Below, in pieces: positions 41,495-52,799 of a stretch of DNA of 64,000 nucleotides. The stretch is from Cliona cf. orientalis (Eukaryota > Porifera > Demospongiae > Clionaida > Clionaidae): assembly GCA_963930775.1 (NCBI GenBank), contig OZ005692.1, positions 2,900,135 through 2,964,134 of the forward strand, given 5' to 3'. The notes below the pieces were generated by a model that had not been told where the DNA came from, did not search any database, and saw only the letters and a list, made by a program, of their open reading frames with translations. The position numbers were made by a program, and so were the translations under genes. Every line of letters starts with the position of its first letter. Positions within the stretch are counted from its first letter, which is position 1.

Positions 41495-42485
41495 TAGAGT
41501 AAATGATTAGATTTCGGACACCAGGTTGATTCGGACACCTGCGCAGCCGATACGTGTGACTTGGGGGAGTGGTCTTGGCATGATTACGTACCTTAGCCCG
41601 TATGAGGATTGTACCCCAGCAATGGCCATCGAAGTCCTGCTAGTACTGGTGAGGCAGGCTCGAATTCATGCTGTCCGAAGTCTTCATTGGTCGGACGCTT
41701 TAACTTTTCATCGGACATGCCGTCCGTCGATGTCCTAGGTCAACTCTTTGTGATCCTATGTGAAGTGCTCCAGCTGCCCTTCACGCGGCGCATTTGACCT
41801 TTGACCCCACGGCGAGTGTATTGCGCTGTGCCTCGGAGCTAAATCCGACGACTAAAATACAAAAACTTCTAAACGGCGGTTTTAGTAATTTGGATGGCAT
41901 TGATATGGGTCATAAAGGATATTTCTTACGTTTACTGCACCTAATGAGTTGTAAAAACAAAGAAAGACAATGTTGAACTCTTCTCCATGGGACAGCCTGA
42001 TCCAGCCACCACGGAGGTGATATATTTCACACATTTTGTACCTTTTTACCAGTCAGATACGTTGTAAATTATCGAAAATAGTAGTTTTAGGTTGTAGAGA
42101 TCATTTAAATTCCGTTTTGAAAATTTCCACCTGCTGGAGCTTGGTTGCGCAGCGCCGTTCGCATGCTTCGGGGTCAAAGGTCAAACGCGTCGCGTGAAGG
42201 GCAGCGGGAGCACTTCACATAGGATCACTAAAAGTTGACCTAGGACATCGACGTACGGCCTGTCCGACGAATAATTAAAGCGTCCGACCATTGATGAGTT
42301 CGGACAGCATGAATTCGAGCCTGCCATACCAGTACTAGCGGGACTTCGATGGTCATTGCTGGGGCACCGTCCCCATACGGGCTAAGGTACGTAATCATGC
42401 CAAGACCACTCCCCCAAGTCCTTCGTATCGGCTGCGCAGGTGTCCGAATCAACCTGGTGTCCGAAACTTCTGATCATTTACTCTA
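41495..42485. mobile_element. Inverted-repeat element with ~330-bp TIRs
   Basis: The arms 41495-41815 and ~42165-42485 are inverted copies, starting TAGAGTAAATGAT and TTTCGGACACCAGGTTGATT and running through GGGTCAAAGGTCAAA. The repeated word is TCGGACA/TGTCCGA. The short ORFs in both arms are the same sequence on opposite strands. The centre (~41816-42165) has no gene. It sits between the 7TM gene and the 606-residue gene. Confidence 0.85.
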
Positions 42486-42690
42486 GTACAAAAAAAAAAA
42501 TAAATTTTAAAAGCAAGTTATTGTTATATTATTTATAGTTCACAAAGACTTCTAAGAAAATACTAACTATAGCTAGCTATACAATATATATAAAAAGTCT
42601 TACCAGCTAATAGCCAAAGTGGAATTATCAAACAGATCCATAATTATTGTGATTATTATCTCCACTGAGAGCAATGGGTTCGATCAGAAC

Positions 42691-44511
42691 CTAATGGACC
42701 GACAGAGAATTAACTGATGAGAAAAAATCATCTTGTTCTTCATTTCCCCTACCAATGCAAGATTTATACTTTTTAAAAATAATATTTTTCAAAGTTTTCT
42801 GCAAATGATATCTCGCAATGAGAAACAGAACAAAGCCCAAGAGTGGAAACATCATCATGATTTGAAAGGTTATAGCAAGATTTTTCTCTTTGTCGAATAC
42901 ATCTTCAACTGATACAAGGTGACAAAACAGTCCCATGTGAATCAGCAGAATAGTATCTATTTTGTTCATGTATGTTTCTTTATATGGTTTGCATACAGCA
43001 ATCAGTAGTAGGGTGATAGCTAAAACTATATTTCTCATAAAATAAGGATCATTTTCAGAAACACAAAGTCTAGATGCCATAATATTGCTCAAAAATAGAA
43101 GAAGCCGAGCGACAAAGTAAAGCCCAGCAAAGCTTCTCATATCCCATCCACCATCCAAACCAGTCCTGTAGCAGCTGTAGAATTTCTCTGCAAAAGTGTT
43201 AATGACAACTCCATCCAGTCTACACTTTGAAATGAGGATACAAAATGGTCGAATAGGATAGAGGATCAGAAAAACAGTTGGTAGGATACCAAGAATGAAA
43301 GATAAAATTGCAGCTGGAATAACAAAGAGAAGATGCTCAGTGCTTCCATATAGAACAGTCTGATCAACGCCTGTAACGTATGTGTATCCCAAGATATGAT
43401 AACTTTGCCTGCCTTGGATCCTTCGCTGATCTAAAACTAGGACAACCTGATATATAACTTTGGTGAAAGACAAAAGGAAAAGCGAAGCAAAGGCATTAAT
43501 GAAGTCAATGTGATATTCTTTTCCTTTTAAGCATCTTTGAAATGGTTTCCACAGCCATACAAACAATCGAAACTTGCGATCATATAATTCAACACAGGCC
43601 CAAGTAAGGAATATCAAGCACATGGGATAAAATACTGAAATGTAGTCAAGATACGCGATATGTATCCTCTTCAGTCCATTACTTATGCAAAAGGAGGGCA
43701 GTATGTTACGAAAGAATCGAAGGTTCCACACATCGTATATTGTCATCATCAATGTAAAAAGCCAATTAGTGTGCTTGGTAGCAGCAAGAATTAGGTCACT
43801 TATTCTAGGATCATCTATAGCAAACACACGATCACAACAAATAACTAACAGCTGGGCACAAAAGATAAAGCATGTGATGGAACCTGAAGTGATATTAATT
43901 TGGAACAGGAGAATTACGAGATAGAGCACAGTGAGTGGGAACATTTCCAGGAATAGAAACAGTGGTACCCCATACCAAGCACCAGCACACTCGGTGCATT
44001 CAAAATACTGAAAACCAACTGAAGTGGTGCCAAGTCCATACCCATCCTTGCATTTACTGCACAATGTGCCTTTTCTATTCAGTGGTCCACACATGTAATC
44101 ATTTAGCTCTGATACATTGTCAGGCAGTTGAATATACCAATAACGACCCTGTTTTGTAAAAGTGAATCCATGATAAGAAGGGCACTCACCTAGTGACAGA
44201 ATATCAGAACCGGAGTCTGTATTTGTGTCAAAGGTGGCACAGAAGCCTGCAGATAAATAGGCCTTATTGTCAGAACACCTTGCAGCATCATAAGCAAACA
44301 ATAAGCATTTACATGTGCCTTCATCAAAGTAGTACCATGGTGGGCAATCTTCTTGCTCATGATTCACGAACATCTGCTGCTGACTTTGGTGGTGAACAGC
44401 TCTCAGACTGGTTGTATTGCATGTAGCAGGTATTGATATCGTGGTTACAGTAAACAAGATACTAAGCAAAATCATTGAGTGGTAGGCCATAGCGCTAGCG
44501 AAATTCACCAT
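42691..44511 (-). CDS. Cys-rich multi-pass membrane receptor-like protein
   Basis: This is one exon of 606 residues. A hydrophobic leader (about 1-31) suggests a signal peptide. The outer part (32-175) has about a dozen cysteines, ending in CGPLNRKGTLC-SKC-KDGYGLG and ECTEC (141-175), an EGF-like spacing. About nine to ten hydrophobic segments follow from residue 181. A motif FAEKFYSCYRTGLDGGWDMR then SFAGLYF lies before a segment ending CKPYKETYMNKIDT. I associate this combination with large sponge families of unannotated receptors. The PY...N..D end also loosely recalls TRP-like regions; that is a weak resemblance. The short basic tail is cytoplasmic. A broken second copy lies at 54612-59283. 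Function and ligand are unknown. Confidence 0.75.
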   Translation of the reverse strand: MVNFASAMAYHSMILLSILFTVTTISIPATCNTTSLRAVHHQSQQQMFVNHEQEDCPPWYYFDEGTCKCLLFAYDAARCSDNKAYLSAGFCATFDTNTDSGSDILSLGECPSYHGFTFTKQGRYWYIQLPDNVSELNDYMCGPLNRKGTLCSKCKDGYGLGTTSVGFQYFECTECAGAWYGVPLFLFLEMFPLTVLYLVILLFQINITSGSITCFIFCAQLLVICCDRVFAIDDPRISDLILAATKHTNWLFTLMMTIYDVWNLRFFRNILPSFCISNGLKRIHIAYLDYISVFYPMCLIFLTWACVELYDRKFRLFVWLWKPFQRCLKGKEYHIDFINAFASLFLLSFTKVIYQVVLVLDQRRIQGRQSYHILGYTYVTGVDQTVLYGSTEHLLFVIPAAILSFILGILPTVFLILYPIRPFCILISKCRLDGVVINTFAEKFYSCYRTGLDGGWDMRSFAGLYFVARLLLFLSNIMASRLCVSENDPYFMRNIVLAITLLLIAVCKPYKETYMNKIDTILLIHMGLFCHLVSVEDVFDKEKNLAITFQIMMMFPLLGFVLFLIARYHLQKTLKNIIFKKYKSCIGRGNEEQDDFFSSVNSLSVH

Positions 44512-44639
44512 TAAGGCTCTGGCACACTAAATCTAGTAAACAGCTACCAATCCAACACAGGAGTAAAAGTGGCATTTCCTACTAGCTACACTTGCAAGAT
44601 ATTAATTTTATAATAGTGGATTCCTACAAAAGATAGTAG

Positions 44640-44935
44640 CTACTTGCTGGAATTTTGTAGTGGATTCAGCATAAGATTTCCTACAACTTTACTCACTCTT
44701 CAGGAATAATGGAGCCTCGGATAGATCACGTTTCTGCAAGTAGCTATGGATGTAGCATTTTTTCAGTGGAATTTTGTAGTGGATTCAGCGGCATAAGATT
44801 CCTACAACTTTACTCACTCTTCAGCAATAATGGAGCCTCGGATAGATCACGTTTCTGCAAGTATAGATATGTAGCATTTTTTTTCACTGGGACAGCTATC
44901 CTAACTTTAAGATAAAACTAGAGCTCTATAGAGCA
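44640..44935. repeat. Duplicated upstream block of the 606-residue receptor gene
   Basis: GTGGATTCAGC..CATAAGATTTCCTACAACTTTACTC followed by AATAATGGAGCCTCGGATAGATCACG is present twice in tandem (from about 44660 and 44775). The homologous region near the second gene copy (59395-59700) has three units. This is the likely promoter region, as both copies keep it next to their start codons. Confidence 0.7.
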
Positions 44936-45312
44936 CATACCCCGCGCGCACTGCAGCTGAGCGTCGATGTCAGAGCATATCTATGGTCGGAGAGTCGATG
45001 ATGCGAGCAGCCTGTTGACGACCTTTACCGACATACTGTGCCAGGTTGTGCGCATGAGCAGAGAGCACATAGTGGGTCGTGTACATAGGCGTGGCCAACA
45101 AAACGCAGTATTTGCAACGCTCGTGGGCCTTGCCAAACGATTCGAAGCATACTGAAGCCATTTTTTCGGCGATATTTACGGATACATTGCATTTACGAGT
45201 CGTTCAGATGCCTAGATCTCCAGATCTGGCGATTTTTGTGCTATCGACAGACGACAGACAGACGATAGACAAAACCGATCACATTACCCATTGCGCATGC
45301 GCGCGGGGTAAT
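44936..45312. mobile_element. Probable inverted-repeat insertion, ends ACCCCGCGCGCA
   Basis: ATACCCCGCGCGCACTGCAG at the left and GCGCATGCGCGCGGGGTAAT at the right are inverted. The homologous region at 59700-59735 lacks the whole stretch 44.93-45.68 kb, which supports insertion after the duplication or loss from the other copy. No coding capacity is convincing. Confidence 0.55.
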
Positions 45313-45320
45313 AATTAAAG

Positions 45321-45675
45321 TAGCGATATCCAACCTCCAAATTTCACTGATTTTTCCGCGGATTATCTTTTAGTGGAATATCAATGTTCGAGTATCAGAA
45401 GGTAGCTCTCCACAAGCTCTATCCAACGGTGCTTGTAACGTGTCCGTAGATAAAACCGTTACGTAGCCACGCCCACCTAAAATTTCCTCATAGAAACTTA
45501 ATACAAACAAAAACGAAGCTAGCAGCGGTTCCGCGGAACCGATTTGCACGGTTAAGGCGTCAGTAGATAGCTCATTCAGTGAGCTATCCAGCGCATTTTT
45601 TTCCGTGAGCGTACTCCTAGCCAGAGCTGAGATATTTTCGATTTATTGGAGGCCCTTGGAGGTTGGACATCGCTA
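45321..45675. mobile_element. hAT-like MITE, TIR TAGCGATATCCAACCTCCAA
   Basis: TAGCGATATCCAACCTCCAA and its inverted right end (one change) bound 355 bp. ATTAAAG flanks both sides (to 45320 and from 45676). The second copy of the region has a single ATTAAAG followed by GGCATGAGCATGAGG at 59736, that is, the empty site. Confidence 0.8.
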
Positions 45676-45979
45676 ATTAAAGGGCATGAGCATGAGGCGA
45701 ATCGTGAAGGGGCGTGGCCGATGAGGCCATCCGAGTGTTTGTATTCTGGTCAGAGGTGGGAACGTCCAGGAAGAGCCAGAGACCATTATATGCGCGTATA
45801 GTTATAGCGACCGCGGAAGTGGCCCCTGAAGAAAAGACCGGTAATTGCTACATTAAAGCAAAGCATTCTTTCTTAACTCATTAACCATAATAGTTGCACA
45901 CTATCACTAGCTAAGTTCGTGGGGAATTGGGAGCACTTGGGACAGGGGACGTAATTCAAGTTTACATGAGCCGGCATGC

Positions 45980-48225
45980 AGAATGAGAAATTTGGGTCGT
46001 ACATATAGCTAATAGCGTAAAATAAGAAATATTGCCTTTATACCTAAAGGGAAGATTTTACACCATCAATGCCTTTAGGCATAAAGGGAAGATTTTACGC
46101 CATCATTCCCGTTCTGTACCTAACAGGAACATTTTATGCAAAGAATTTTAACGCATATTCCCTTGTGTGCAATCAATGTAATGTGTGCACATATAAAGGG
46201 AAGATTTTACGCCAACTTCATTTTCAAGACATTATTAGTAGGGTCCTACCCCTTCCCCTGATGTGGGATATTATAACATAATGGGAAGATTTTACGCCAA
46301 TTCCCATTATGACTGTACACAGTCACAAGGAGCAGATAATACGCTGTCACAGTTTCTTCAGGTAAATTCAATTTATATTTATTAGTAGGGTCCTACCCCT
46401 TCCCCTGATGTGGGATGTATATAACACAATGGGAAGATTTTATGCCAGCCATGTAATTGGCGTAAAACCTTCCCATTATGACTGTACACATGCAGTCACA
46501 AGGAGCAGATAACATGCTGTCACAGAGTGACACGGAAACTAAAGGTCTCAGGCAAGCTATTGGAAAGATAGCTACAGCTGATAGTCTTTTGCGAGGATGC
46601 AATGTACACTGGGCTAGATCATATCAAAGAGTCGCAGTCAGAGTTAATAGCAGAGTACAAAAGTGCAACAAAAAATAGCAAGTGAGGCATTTTGTGCTGT
46701 TGCAAAGTTGATAACAACTGCTAAGACCAAGGAAGACGTGCTCAAATGTTTGATATACTTCAGGGTGCTTCACCAATCTTCACTTTAAAGCATCTTAAAC
46801 TGTCCATATCTGATGAATATTATATTACAGTAGCTAGCTAGTGGAGGCTGAATGTAGCTAATTGGGCAGGAGCAAAGACGTGGGTCCAATGGTGGAAGAG
46901 GAAAAACCATCTCCAAATGTTTACTAAACCATTAATTTTAGTGTAATGAATCCGGAAGACTAGTGGGATAGAGCTCCCAGAAACACTAATGGTGTAGAAT
47001 GAGCCAACTATTCAGCCAAAAGTGGTGGACATAAGCTGTCTATGTATGCAGCAATGCAATCTCTGTATGAGAAAGACAAGATGTTTGCTCTTCAGTACAT
47101 TGCTGCTGAGGACGGATCTAAAATTGCATACCAAAGTCCAATCGATGAAGAGCAACACTCATAGCTAAGCCGCTGTGAGATGAAAAAAGCAGAAGGATGT
47201 CTGTGACAAAAACACATCTTATGGACCCCCTGATAAACATCAGCATTTTGAAGATACTGATTTTGAAGAGATACGGCCGAGAAATAAAGAAGGAAAAAGG
47301 ATAAGGATAGTGATGAAGACAATGAAGGCGCACCAAAATGCCACCCAGTACGTAATTTCAACAAGAAGTTGAAGTACTTTATGCTGATGGGATGTGGTAC
47401 TGAGGATGGCTGTCTTCATTTAATTTTCGAACAGGAAAATGGATTGTAAAGTTTTACGATGATAACGAAACAATGGAGGTAAACTTTCCCAACAAGGAGG
47501 TTAGGCTAGTGAATTAACAAAAATTTAATTATTAATGATACTGAGCATTAAATTTTTTTAATTTTAACTTTATAGCTACCTCATACTCACATTGCCAATC
47601 AAATACATAGCCATTGACAGTCATTTCAAATAACATATCACTGTAAATGTTTTTCCTGGCATTATTGATCAAATAATATTATTATGCTATTAATTACTGT
47701 GCTTAAAAGGGCAAAGGTCATGCTGCAAATCTGTGTTACTCGACTCCTTTCAAACTTCTTAAGACAGCATATTATCTGCTCCTTGTGACTGTGTACAGTC
47801 ATAATGGGAAGATTTTACGCCAGCCATGTAATTGGCGTAAAATCTTCCCATTATGTTATATATATCCCACATCAGGGGAGGGGGTAGGACCCTACTAATA
47901 AATATAAATTGAATTTACCTGAAGAAACTGTGACAGCGTAGCTATTATCTGCTCTTTGTGACTGTGTATAGTCATAATGGGAAGATTTTACGCCAGCCAT
48001 GTAATTGGCGTAAAATCTTCCCTTTATGTGCACACATTACATTGATTGTACACAAGGGAATATGCGCTAAAATTCTTTGTGTAAAATGTTCCTGTTAGGT
48101 ACAGAATGGGGATGATGGCGTAAAATCTTCCCTTTATGCCTAAAGGCATCGATGGCGTAAAATCTTCCCTTTAGGTATAAAGGCAATATTCGTGAATTTA
48201 TGCCAAAATGTACATAACCGAAATT
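45980..48225. mobile_element. Long-TIR transposon with repeated GGGAAGATTTTACGCC words and a degenerate interior
   Basis: The arms 45980-46520 and 47770-48225 are inverted copies. Each contains several GGGAAGATTTTACGCC words, GTAGGGTCCTACCCC, CCCTGATGTGGGAT and GTCACAAGGAGCAGATAA in mirrored order. Some words are themselves paired as hairpins (ATTTTACGCCAGCCATGTAA then TTGGCGTAAAAT). The interior (46520-47765) has coding-like but interrupted frames, for example MYAAMQSLYEKDKMFALQYI near 47043. I do not recognise the transposase family. There is no clear target duplication. Confidence 0.8.
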
Positions 48226-49426
48226 TGACGGTGGCAAGGGCCTAAAGGAGAAGAGGGCAAGTAACTAGGCACCTGGTAAAATTCATAATATTAAATATTA
48301 TTATGTAAGCTAAAAATTCTCATTATGCATGATGAAATCCAGACAGCAGCTGTTACTATAATTAGTTACAACCACTATCTGATTTGAATTTAATTTGCTA
48401 GGTACACAGGACAGTATGGCAGTTGCAAGCCCTCTTCCCCTTCGGGACAAGAGCATGATAATTATATCCATGCAATAATATTTTCGGGACTGTCCCGACA
48501 GTTTCAGGACAGTTGCCATGGCAGCTATGCTTTTGAATTGAGTTGGTACTGATGGAATACTAATGGGTGGAAATCTAATTGATTTCGAGTGGCCTAATAA
48601 GCGAAAATTAATCCCAATGGATCGGAGGGTACAATTTCACGTGCATGTGCAGTAATGTTGCTCATTAGCTTAATAGCTAGCTACTGATAAAATTGGCCAT
48701 TGACATGCAGAACATGCATGATATGGCATTTAATATAATTATTATTATGACTAACTATAATACCTCAGTATAGTATATAAAAATAAGATTGCTTTCTAAA
48801 AATATTGATCCACACTGTTAAAAATAGGGTGTTGTAGTGACACCCCATGTATACGAAAAAGGTGGTGGGGTGCTGTTGCAACACCCCATGCATGAGAGGG
48901 GTGCTGACAGTACACCATCAAGGGGTGCTGGACATCAGTTTGTGCGATAGGGGTGGGGCTACCACTCGATTACGTCATCTAAAGTAGCGCGCGCATGCGC
49001 ACTATTTGAGCAGCTGCTTTTCTGGTTTGAAAATTTCACAAGTCTCTCTTGCGTTGTCGACTGTCATGGCCATCATGGCTATCTCAGATGAGCTGGGTGT
49101 CTCTTCAACAGTTACAGTAAGTGAAGTAAGTACTTTTTAGGTAGGTGCCTTTTAGTACACTCTTGCATGAAGTGTAAATACTCGAGTGTGTTCACTGTAA
49201 TAAAAGCCTGTAAGCCTTACACATTAGTCTATACTTAATCTAGTTACGTTGCCTATGCTCTTTATGGTCGCTGTACAGACTGTACTAGCTAGCCCATGCC
49301 TGTATTCAGTAAGTGTGTACTACATGCTCTAATTAATGCACACCCGCTATTTGTTCTTAAGGCCACTATTTGTTGAATAATAGTTTCTCATCAGGGACTT
49401 TCCCAGAATTGTATGCGGGCGGGCGG

Positions 49427-49944
49427 GGTTAGGTTATACGAGAGTGCCTACCTGCCATCGGAATTTCGCACCTCGCAGCCTAGGCTGTACGCGTTAATTA
49501 GGTTGCAGAAATCCAGCAATCCAGGATACAACTAGGCTGCTAGCAATTACACTGTGTCTACCGTACCGGCACCCGGTAATAGCCACTAATACTGAGCGCT
49601 AGACGGCTAGTGAGGGGGGGGGTTGGGTTTCGGTAAATCGGTTAGTGACGAGGGGTTTGGGTTTAGGCTATGGTTGTTGACCAAGGGTTAGTATGATAGT
49701 GACACGGTGTATAAAGGTGGCAAAAACGGCATCCAGCCGCAGCGAGCTGGATTGGCAGAGCGGGCTAGGGCTGGGGCTGGTGGAGCGGTGGTCATGGGTT
49801 CGAACCCCGCTTGCATGATCTTTAGATAGACACATGCAGTTGCATCCTGGATTGCTGGATTTCTGCAACCTAATTAACGCATACAGCCTAGGCTGCGAGG
49901 TGCGAAATTCCGATGGCAGGTAGGCACTTTCGTATAACCTAACC
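49427..49944. mobile_element. Nested MITE with ~105-bp TIRs and a tRNA-derived core
   Basis: GGTTAGGTTATACGAGAGTGCC and about 80 further bases are repeated inverted at the right border with only a few changes. The flanks share GCGGGCGG on both sides. The centre holds a tRNA-like promoter. Confidence 0.8.
49753..49807 (+). other. tRNA-type internal promoter (A and B boxes), SINE-like core
   Basis: TGGCAGAGCGG (49753-49763) fits the A box and GGTTCGAACCC (49797-49807) is a perfect B box, at tRNA-like spacing. The flanking bases do not pair into an acceptor stem and no anticodon arm is clear, so this is a tRNA-derived SINE head and not a functional tRNA. Confidence 0.65.
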
Positions 49945-52149
49945 GCGGGCGGTACATTACCATTATGCCATTATTTAATTACATTAGTGCATTCCAGGAA
50001 ATGTGCTATGTAAACACTTCTTGATCCTTAAAATAACAAAATGTACACACAAAGAAGCAATACTAGCGTGGTCAGATAGCTCGCGAGGCAGATCTGCGCA
50101 TGCGTAGTAGCATATAATGGCATAATGACGAGATTGAAGCGGGGGCAAAATTCCATGCGGGCGGGGGATGAGAAACTAATCTTCAACCAATAGTGGCCTA
50201 ATTGTTGGTTCTCTTTCCAGCCTCTCTCTCACTACCTTTCTAACAAGACTTAATTTGATGCCATAGTCACTACACCACTGAGATGGTAAATAGTTTGTGT
50301 AATAGTTGTAGGCTTCTCACTCGTTTTCTCTCTCCCTCCATCCCACAAAAAATAATTACTCCTTACTCTGATAATATGTCTACTGCATAGTGATCATCTA
50401 TGTATTTACTCATAGTTGTTACTACAGCTGCTGATAATGACTTCACATGATACTTCACTGTATTGGTAAGCTGTTAAGTATCACTGAGTGTTTCTCTATC
50501 TCTTCTTTCCCTCTATCTGTCACTTCTCTCCCCCCCCCCCCCCCCCCCACACTCACACACAAATTACTCCTTACCGGCATGCATCACGGGTCAAAGGAGC
50601 TTGAGGGCATGCTGCTATCTAGCCGAACAAAATTAATATGTCTACTGGCAGTCATCTATGTATTTACTCATAGTTGTTATCGTCATTTTATATTTTTCCA
50701 CTACAGCTGCTTCTGACTAGTAATGACTTCACATGATAGCTATTTCACTTCACCGCATTGGTAAGCTGCGTATAAAGTTTCTCTGTCTCTTCTCTCTCTC
50801 TCTCTCTCTTCTCTATCTCTCTCTGCCATGTGTCATTGTCGTTATTATGCACAGAATTATTTGTGGATCAAGTCAAGTTCTCTCGATACTAGCGGACCGG
50901 TGTTTCTCTTTGGAGTCCCTTCTCTGTCACTCACATCAAATTGGTAAGCACCCACCCACTGTCTAAACAAGCCCGAGGATGTGGTGAGACTGGCTTGCAC
51001 ACACTACAAGGTCCAAATTACACAGCTACTTAGTGGTTTACACTAGTACAATCATGGTACTGTGTAGCTTAGCCCATGATGTCACATGCACTGCATGTAC
51101 CACCTTGAACACATGGTACTATCACTACCATGCGATATTGATGTCTTAAGTATCTGCTTCTCCCCCCCCCCCCCCCCCCCCCCCCGAGTAAGGTGCACCA
51201 CTCAGGGGTGCTTACTACGGTATTTTTATACACTCTAATTCTCTCTTTCTGATCACAGATGCAAGGCTACAATATGATGGCTACCTCAAGCTGCTTCGAT
51301 CATCACATAGGTAAGCAACTGGCTAAATAATATTATTATGGAGGTATTATGCATGACGTCACACTGACCTTTAACCCGGCCAGCTGTCTGTATACAACAT
51401 CAATATGAGAAAATACCCAGATTCCGATCCAAATGGCATACGTCCTCATCTTTGCTTCGCTCGATATTAGCTCTGATTTGCCCCCAGTTGGTGCGGTTCA
51501 GTATAACAGGGGCTATCGTTACCATGGACATGCCCACAATCTTAATTACTTCTGTGCAACCCCTCTATTCCTTTCCTCACCCCTTCCTCTCACTAAAGCA
51601 TGAGCATGACATTGTACATTAATTTTATGTCTCTGCCATTACTGCCTTTCTTTCTCCGTTGGTGTTGATCACCATCAATCTTTTTCTAGAGACATACCGT
51701 GACTCAAGTTTCTGTTCTGATTTTGGAGAAAGACAGTATCGTACTACTTAGCTTTTGAATCTATGTCAATTTACCTGATACAGTATTACATTGCTATAAA
51801 TTTTGTATGCAAAGAATATTGATTTTGTGCACAAAGCTATATACCCCCTTGGCTGGACTGATGGGTGCATGCACCACTCCCTAGTTAGTGCTACTATAAC
51901 ACCTTTATTAGCACCCCAAGGGTGTCACAACTACACCTTTAGTAACACCCAAAGGGTGTCATTTTTAAACATTAGCTGGAGCACCCCAAAAGGTGTTACT
52001 GTAGCACCCAATTTTTAACAGTGCATAATAATAATATTATTATTAATTTTATAGCTGTAGTTCAGAAATACTAACTTATTCTTACTGGGCACATTAGCTA
52101 CGTATTAATAGTCTTTCTTATCAGCTTTTAATAGCAAAGTAGAATAATA

Positions 52150-52577
52150 ATTGTCAAATAGCTCCTTAATAATTATTATTATCTCCACTGAGAGCAATGG
52201 ACTCGATCAGAACTTGATGGACAGACAGAAAATTAACCGTATTATTATGAACATGCATGATAATAATATAGTGATGACATTATTCTCAATACACTATGAT
52301 TAGCTACCTCAGGGTATAATAGCTAGTACAAACAATTAAGCAAATTATTGATCCATATTTATAGCGCACAAGAACGTCTAGGAAAATATTAGCTATAGCT
52401 ATGCTAATATAATATTATTCTTAGTGGGCACACTAGTACTACGCAGTCTTACCATGCAGCTATAGCTAGTAGCTAAGTGGAATTGTTAAACAGATCCATA
52501 ATAATAATTGTTATCTCCACTGAGAGCAATAGGCTTGATCAGAACCTGATGGACAGATAGAGAATTGAATTAGCTGA
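52150..52577. repeat. Two extra copies of the 3' end and 3' flank of the 606-residue receptor gene
   Basis: TTATCTCCACTGAGAGCAATGG followed by a CTCGATCAGAACTTGATGGA-like stretch occurs at about 52180-52238 and again at 52511-52575, as at 42657-42712 and 54646-54702. Only the last ~20 codons and the flank are present. They are duplicated gene ends, not genes. Confidence 0.8.
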
Positions 52578-52663
52578 CGAGGTTGACATGTAGCAGTTGA
52601 TCAAATGTCACATTGCTACAGCTGGGAATATGAAGCTGAGTCCCACTCATCGTCACGATGAGC
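52578..52663 (-). pseudogene. Truncated 5' copy of the 7TM receptor gene
   Basis: The minus strand reads MSGTQLHIPSCSNVTFDQLL then HVNLVS and a stop, matching the first ~27 codons of the 7TM gene at 39921-41054. The junction then enters the 3' flank of a receptor copy. The upstream flank (52688-52780) is also homologous to 41108-41205, so the promoter region was copied with it. Confidence 0.9.
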
Positions 52664-52799
52664 TATATAATATAGTACGGTATACCGGTAGTCTCGCGGC
52701 ACACTTTGGAATCAAGTAGAGTCAGTATTGAATCATTGGTTCACTCATAAGATGGTTGGCAGTGGCTGGACTCTAGATCTTTAAATAATCAGGAAATTA

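Larger units (their letters stand above)
49361..50198. mobile_element. Harbinger-like element nested in the CACTG element
   Basis: GGCCACTATTTGTTGAATAA and AATAGTTTCTCATC at the left are inverted at the right (GATGAGAAACTAATC ... AATAGTGGCC). TAA flanks both sides (49358-49360 and 50199-50201). The GGCCAC start and 3-bp duplication agree with the MITE at 3876-4121. The interior is taken up by a second nested element. Confidence 0.75.
48813..52023. mobile_element. 3.2-kb element with CACTGTTAAAAAT ends
   Basis: CACTGTTAAAAATAGGGTG at the left is inverted at the right (CACTGTTAAAAATTGGGTG). Several GGGGTGCT words lie just inside both ends, as subterminal repeats. CACTG ends occur in CACTA- and Chapaev-type transposons. 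The interior has a plausible first exon (49068-49118, MAIMAISDELGVSSTVT with GTAAGT after it) and several small segments ending in TTGGTAAGC donors (50466, 50758, 50939), plus one at 51260-51310, but no continuous transposase. A Harbinger-like element is nested in it. Confidence 0.75.

Noticed and set aside
43685-44426. Plus-strand ORFs opposite the 606-residue receptor
   Set aside because: They are antisense shadows of the minus-strand gene; the same shadows recur over the second copy.
49740-49830. Functional tRNA gene
   Set aside because: A and B boxes are good, but acceptor and anticodon stems do not form; it is a SINE-like core.
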